Origin: a bacterium
GTDB taxonomy: Bacteria; Electryoneota; Electryoneia; Electryoneales; Electryoneaceae
Length of the DNA: 18,071 nt
Direction of reading: 5' to 3'
Assembly: GCA_028278125.1 (NCBI GenBank)
Contig: JANQEY010000221.1
Location: 1-18,071 of the forward strand
Shown here: positions 14,596 to 18,071 of the stretch, piece after piece
Layout: every line of letters starts with the position of its first letter
Numbering within the stretch: the first letter of the stretch is position 1
Made by a program: the position numbers and the translations under genes
Notes under the pieces: generated by a model
Databases searched by the model: none
What the model was told of the DNA's origin: nothing
Seen by the model: only the letters and a program-made list of their open reading frames with translations

Positions 14596-15882
14596 ATGGC
14601 TGATGATAATAAAATCCTGGTAATTGATGATGAGGAGGGAATCAGGTCTTTAATCGAAGAAGCCCTGATCGTCAATGGATTCGGTGTAGTGACTGCATCG
14701 GACGGCAAACAGGGGATCGAAGTCTTTAAGAATACAAGTAATATCGGGGTAATTCTCACTGACCTGATGATGCCATTTATGAATGGGATCGAGGTCCTTG
14801 AACACGCAAAAAATCTTGATCAGAATGTCGAAGTTATAGTCTTAACCGGTTATGGAAGCCTTGATTCCGCGTTAAAAGCTATAAGAAATGGTGCATATGA
14901 CTACCTGCTAAAACCAATCGGATTACAGGAGCTCACGCTAACTGTTAAACGGGCACTGGAGCGACGGCTCCTGTACCAGGAAAATCAAAAACATCAGGAT
15001 AAACTCGAATTGCTTGTACAGCAGCTTGAGGATCACAATACTCAACTGAAAAACACACTCGATGAATTGCATTCAACGCAGAATCAACTTGTAGAATCGG
15101 AAAAACTTGCTTCTCTTGGACAACTGGCTGCAGGAATGGCACATGAAATTAATAATCCAATTTCGTTTGTTCACTCTAATCTCAACACGTTGAACAGTCA
15201 TAAAAAACGAATATCGCAAATGCTGACAACATTTAAATCAGCTCTTGAAGATAATAATCCTGGTGAAGTTTGCGGGCGTTTGGAAGCGGAATGGAATAAT
15301 TTAAAAATAGACCATATCCTTGTAGATGTTGATGCGATATTGAAAGAATCATTAGATGGTACTATCAGAGTTAAGAAGATAGTTGAGGATCTTGGTGCAT
15401 TTTCACGCTCGGCACCCGTAGCACTTATTAAGTGTGATCTAATTCCCGGCTTGGAAAGTACCCTGAATATTGTTGATGGAAATCTGAAGAATAAAGCGGA
15501 GCTGATCAAAGAATTTGAAGAAATTCCTTCTGTCAGGTGCAATCTCCATCATATCAACCAGGTATTCCTGAACTTATTAATCAATGCGATGCAATCCATT
15601 GAAAATCCTCCTGGTAAGATTACGGTCAGCACAAAACAGCTCGGAAATGATAAGGTTGTAATACAGGTTGAAGATAACGGAATAGGAATACAGCCAGAAA
15701 ATATTGGTAAAATATTCGATCCCTTCTTTACCACCAAAGAGGTTGGTGATGGAGTGGGGCTTGGTCTGTCTGTCAGTTATAGAATTATTAAAGATCTTGG
15801 CGGAACCATCGATGTGAACAGTCTACCCGGAGAGGGGACGAAAGTTGCTGTGACCCTACCTGTAAATGGTCCGGATGAATAG
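14596..15882 (+). CDS. Receiver-histidine kinase (hybrid sensor without input domain)
   Basis: The 428-aa soluble protein has an N-terminal receiver domain (5-122) with acidic pocket D11/D12, phospho-acceptor D56 (ILTDLMMP), T84 and K106. A coiled coil follows (about 128-170). The dimerisation/phospho-acceptor region has the H-box AGMAHEINNPISF with H183 and an unusually long helical linker to about 310. The HATPase domain has N-box NLLINAMQSI (N330), DNGIGI (360-365), FDPFF (374-378) and GVGLGL (386-391). No membrane or PAS domain is present, so input must come through the receiver or partner proteins. ATG 14596 (GGA at 14586-14588) is preferred over TTG 14593. It lies 14 bp after fliQ and 17 bp before the HD-GYP gene, so both are in the flagellar operon. 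Partner is probably the next gene. Confidence 0.9.
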   Translation: MADDNKILVIDDEEGIRSLIEEALIVNGFGVVTASDGKQGIEVFKNTSNIGVILTDLMMPFMNGIEVLEHAKNLDQNVEVIVLTGYGSLDSALKAIRNGAYDYLLKPIGLQELTLTVKRALERRLLYQENQKHQDKLELLVQQLEDHNTQLKNTLDELHSTQNQLVESEKLASLGQLAAGMAHEINNPISFVHSNLNTLNSHKKRISQMLTTFKSALEDNNPGEVCGRLEAEWNNLKIDHILVDVDAILKESLDGTIRVKKIVEDLGAFSRSAPVALIKCDLIPGLESTLNIVDGNLKNKAELIKEFEEIPSVRCNLHHINQVFLNLLINAMQSIENPPGKITVSTKQLGNDKVVIQVEDNGIGIQPENIGKIFDPFFTTKEVGDGVGLGLSVSYRIIKDLGGTIDVNSLPGEGTKVAVTLPVNGPDE

Positions 15883-15899
15883 AATGGCAGGATAGAAAT

Positions 15900-17198
15900 A
15901 TGAGTGAGTCCAGAACATTACTGATACTAGATGATGAACCTAATATTCTTAAAGCACTTAAGAGAGTATTCTTCGAAGAGGAGTACGATATCCATGTATA
16001 TTCAGATGCTGAAGAGGCATTGGGTTTCCTCAAGGATAACAGGGTCCACCTCATAATCTCAGATCAAAGAATGCCGGGAATGTCCGGTGTGAAATTCCTG
16101 ACACGGGCAAAAAACCTGGATCCTGATACAATTCGAATAATGTTGACCGGATATGCAGATATTGAAGCGGCTGTTGCGGCAATAAACGAGGGAGAAATAT
16201 ATAAATTTATCTTTAAGCCGTGGAATGATGAGGATTTGCGGGCAACAGTTAAACGAGCTTTTGAGTTCTATGATCTTAATGAGGAGAATAATCGTCTCTT
16301 ATCTGAACTGGTAGACAAAAATGAACAACTGGAAGAATGGAATGATACCCTGAACCAGAAAGTGAAAGAACGAACATCTGTGATTGTTCAACGTAACCTG
16401 GAATTGGGTAAAATGACAAAGCAGTTAGAGGAGTCAATTGTCAGTACGGTTCGTGTTTTTGTTAATCTTATTGAACTGGTAAATCCGGATATAGCGGTTC
16501 ACTCGAGACGTGTAGCGTTTATTGCCACAACAATCGCCCAGGATATGGGTTTGGATAATAATCAGCTGCAGGATATAGAAATTGCGTCACTCCTTCATGA
16601 CATCGGAAAACTTGGAATTCCAAGAGAGATCACCAGGAAATCGGAAGATCGCAGAACTGAAGCAGATATAAAAATGTTAGTTAACCACCCGGTGCTGGGA
16701 CAGGCATCGCTGGCCGATGTTGAGAGATTTAAGAACATTGGACGAATAATCCGTCATCATCATGAAGACTGGGATGGGACAGGTTACCCGGACAGGTTAA
16801 AGGGTGAATCTATTCCACTGGAATCCCGCTTGATATCAGCATGTAATGTATTTGATCACCTTAAGCAGGACGGGGGAGTTAGTGGTTCAGCATTTATCGT
16901 AAAATATTTCAATAATAACGCAGGCAAAAAATTTGATCCACAGATATGCAACCAAATTCTTCAATTCCAGGCAAAACATGATAAATCGGGTGAGACCACC
17001 AGGAAAGCTAAAGTTTTACCACATGAACTGAAGCCTGGAATGGTACTCGACCAGAAACTCGTCACCGAAAAGGGTATTTTCTTACTTCCCCAGGGACAGG
17101 TATTAAACGAAACTCATGTAGTTACCATTCGCGAAATGCATAAAATGGATCCGATCCTGGATTCTATTGAAGTATTAGTGCCATTACAAAGCAAGTAG
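15900..17198 (+). CDS. Response regulator with HD-GYP domain (c-di-GMP phosphodiesterase)
   Basis: The 432-aa protein has a receiver domain (5-122; D11/D12, phospho-acceptor D55 in IISDQRMPG, T83, K106, followed by the IYKFIFKPWNDEDL type end). A coiled coil (about 127-180) and an HD-GYP domain (about 180-360) follow. HD-GYP residues are H201, H233-D234 (LLHDIGKLGIP), H263, H287-H288-E289 and G295-Y296-P297 (WDGTGYPDRLKG). These residues bind the metal centre and c-di-GMP in active family members. One usual D is N316 (SACNVFD), and the following DALTSDRPYR-like loop is absent. A C-terminal extension (about 365-432) carries LKPGMVLDQKL. AGGA lies upstream of ATG. The stop is 9 bp before fliR. 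Cleavage of c-di-GMP to pGpG or GMP is inferred from motifs. Confidence 0.92.
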   Translation: MSESRTLLILDDEPNILKALKRVFFEEEYDIHVYSDAEEALGFLKDNRVHLIISDQRMPGMSGVKFLTRAKNLDPDTIRIMLTGYADIEAAVAAINEGEIYKFIFKPWNDEDLRATVKRAFEFYDLNEENNRLLSELVDKNEQLEEWNDTLNQKVKERTSVIVQRNLELGKMTKQLEESIVSTVRVFVNLIELVNPDIAVHSRRVAFIATTIAQDMGLDNNQLQDIEIASLLHDIGKLGIPREITRKSEDRRTEADIKMLVNHPVLGQASLADVERFKNIGRIIRHHHEDWDGTGYPDRLKGESIPLESRLISACNVFDHLKQDGGVSGSAFIVKYFNNNAGKKFDPQICNQILQFQAKHDKSGETTRKAKVLPHELKPGMVLDQKLVTEKGIFLLPQGQVLNETHVVTIREMHKMDPILDSIEVLVPLQSK

Positions 17199-17207
17199 CT
17201 GAATTCC

Positions 17208-17990
17208 GTGGACATACTCAATTTTAATCTCGATGAAATTGAACGTTGGCTCCTGATGTTCTTTCGCATCATGAGCATGCTCATTGTTATGCCTTTTTAC
17301 GGCTTCTCAGCTTTTCCCGTCAGGGTAAGGGTGGCACTGGCTTTTGCAGTTACAGTTCTCCTGTTTCCTCTCCATGTAGGAACGGAATTGCAGCTTGATC
17401 CGGGAGTTCTGAGTTTCTTTGGGGCTGTTCTCAAGGAAGCTGTTATTGGACTGGCAATAGGGATGGTTGGTACGTTTTTATTTTACGGAGTTCAGTTTGC
17501 CGGACAGGTAATAGGTCATACGATGGGCTTTGGTATCATCAACGTAGTTGATCCGCAGAGTCAGACAAATGTCCCTCTCCTGGCACAACTTCTCTATTTT
17601 TTCGTCCTCATGTTATTCCTCCTTCTTGGTGGTCATCATTTCCTGATGCTGGCGATCGACGAGACTTTTGTCAAAATCCCGGTGGGAGGCGGCATTTTTT
17701 CACCACTGCTGGTGGAAGGCTTTTCCCGGATGAGCGCAGATATTTTTGCCGCAGGCATCAAAATTGGCGCTCCTGTGCTGGTTACGGTCTTAGTCACGGA
17801 GTTTGCGTTAGGAATAATTGCCAGGACTGTACCGCAGGTAAATGTATGGTTAGTTGGTTTTCCCTTGAAGATAGGCCTGGGATTAATAACCCTGGGATTA
17901 TCACTGCCGTTCATTGTCTACGTATTCGGTAAGTTTTATGCCGGCTGGCAGGGTAGTTTTTTGGATTTTATCCATACAATGTCAGGATAA
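17208..17990 (+). CDS. fliR: Flagellar export gate protein FliR
   Basis: The 260-aa integral membrane protein has about six hydrophobic segments. The N-terminus contains FFRIMSMLIVMPFYGFSAFPVRVRVALAFA. Conserved family sequences follow: LKEAVIGLAIGMVGTFLFYGVQFAGQVIGHTMGFGIINVVDPQS, then LLFLLLGGHHFLMLAI-like helices and GFPLKIGLGLITL. It completes the FliP5-Q4-R1 export pore and contacts FlhB. The GTG start at 17208 gives a family-typical N-terminus. No clear ribosome site is visible, which fits coupling to the HD-GYP gene ending 9 bp upstream. The flhB start follows 2 bp after its stop. Confidence 0.96.
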   Translation: MDILNFNLDEIERWLLMFFRIMSMLIVMPFYGFSAFPVRVRVALAFAVTVLLFPLHVGTELQLDPGVLSFFGAVLKEAVIGLAIGMVGTFLFYGVQFAGQVIGHTMGFGIINVVDPQSQTNVPLLAQLLYFFVLMLFLLLGGHHFLMLAIDETFVKIPVGGGIFSPLLVEGFSRMSADIFAAGIKIGAPVLVTVLVTEFALGIIARTVPQVNVWLVGFPLKIGLGLITLGLSLPFIVYVFGKFYAGWQGSFLDFIHTMSG

Positions 17991-17992
17991 TT

Positions 17993-18071
17993 TTGCCTAA
18001 AGAAAACCAGGACGGACAGGAAAAAACCGAACAACCGACCTCGCGTCGGAAAAGGAAATCCCGTACCGACG
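17993..18071 (+). CDS. flhB: Flagellar export switch protein FlhB, N-terminal start (3' end outside window)
   Basis: Only the first 26 complete codons are visible. They encode a charged leader with GQEKTEQPT, the near-invariant N-terminal signature of FlhB (EKTEKPTPKR), followed by a very basic RRKRKSR stretch. FlhB is the export-gate protein whose autocleaved cytoplasmic domain switches substrate class in response to FliK. The start is probably TTG 17993, with AGGA (17984-17987) 5 bases upstream inside the end of fliR. No ATG is in frame. Position right after fliR is standard. Domain and catalytic NPTH motif lie outside the window. Confidence 0.85.
   Translation, partial: MPKENQDGQEKTEQPTSRRKRKSRTD

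Overview
The window is a segment of a flagellar/chemotaxis operon. Every protein gene lies on the + strand, spacing is tight, and there are no RNA genes, insertion sequences, CRISPR arrays or clearly broken genes. Base composition is moderate and looks even throughout. The gene order fliI - fliJ - motE/flbB-like - fliK - flgD - (flagellar operon protein) - flgE - flbD - motA - motB - fliL - fliM - fliY/fliN - fliO - (fapA-like) - fliP - fliQ - (kinase, HD-GYP) - fliR - flhB closely follows the classical spirochaete fla operon. It also has items common in Firmicutes and deep-branching Gram-negatives: the small flagellar operon protein, FlbD/SwrD, and a CheC-like N-terminus on FliN. The source is probably a motile, non-proteobacterial, diderm-type bacterium, perhaps an uncultivated phylum. 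I cannot name it from the sequence alone.

Layout. Positions 1-1611 hold the end of the export ATPase FliI, its stalk protein FliJ, and a membrane-anchored coiled-coil protein with a MotE/MgtE-N-like C-terminus. Positions 1608-3356 hold the hook-length ruler FliK. A 312-bp gap (3357-3668) holds several small inverted repeats and promoter-like elements, and ends in an unusually complete Shine-Dalgarno sequence. It is followed by flgD, the small flagellar operon gene and flgE, with a 127-bp structured leader before flgE. A strong hairpin separates flgE from flbD. Next come the stator genes motA and motB (Na+-type residues), fliL, the switch genes fliM and fliY/N, and fliO. A fapA-like gene and a 232-bp gap precede fliP and fliQ. 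Two signalling genes then interrupt the normally contiguous fliQ-fliR pair: a receiver-histidine kinase and a receiver-HD-GYP c-di-GMP phosphodiesterase. fliR and the first 26 complete codons of flhB end the window.

Together the genes encode the export gate (FliO/P/Q/R/FlhB), the export ATPase (FliI/J), the hook (FlgD/FlgE/FliK), the switch (FliM/FliY) and the stator (MotA/B, FliL). The embedded kinase/HD-GYP pair could couple flagellar gene expression or assembly to a phosphorelay and c-di-GMP turnover. That pair is the most interesting feature here. Each individual gene belongs to a known family, and I see no wholly unknown system.
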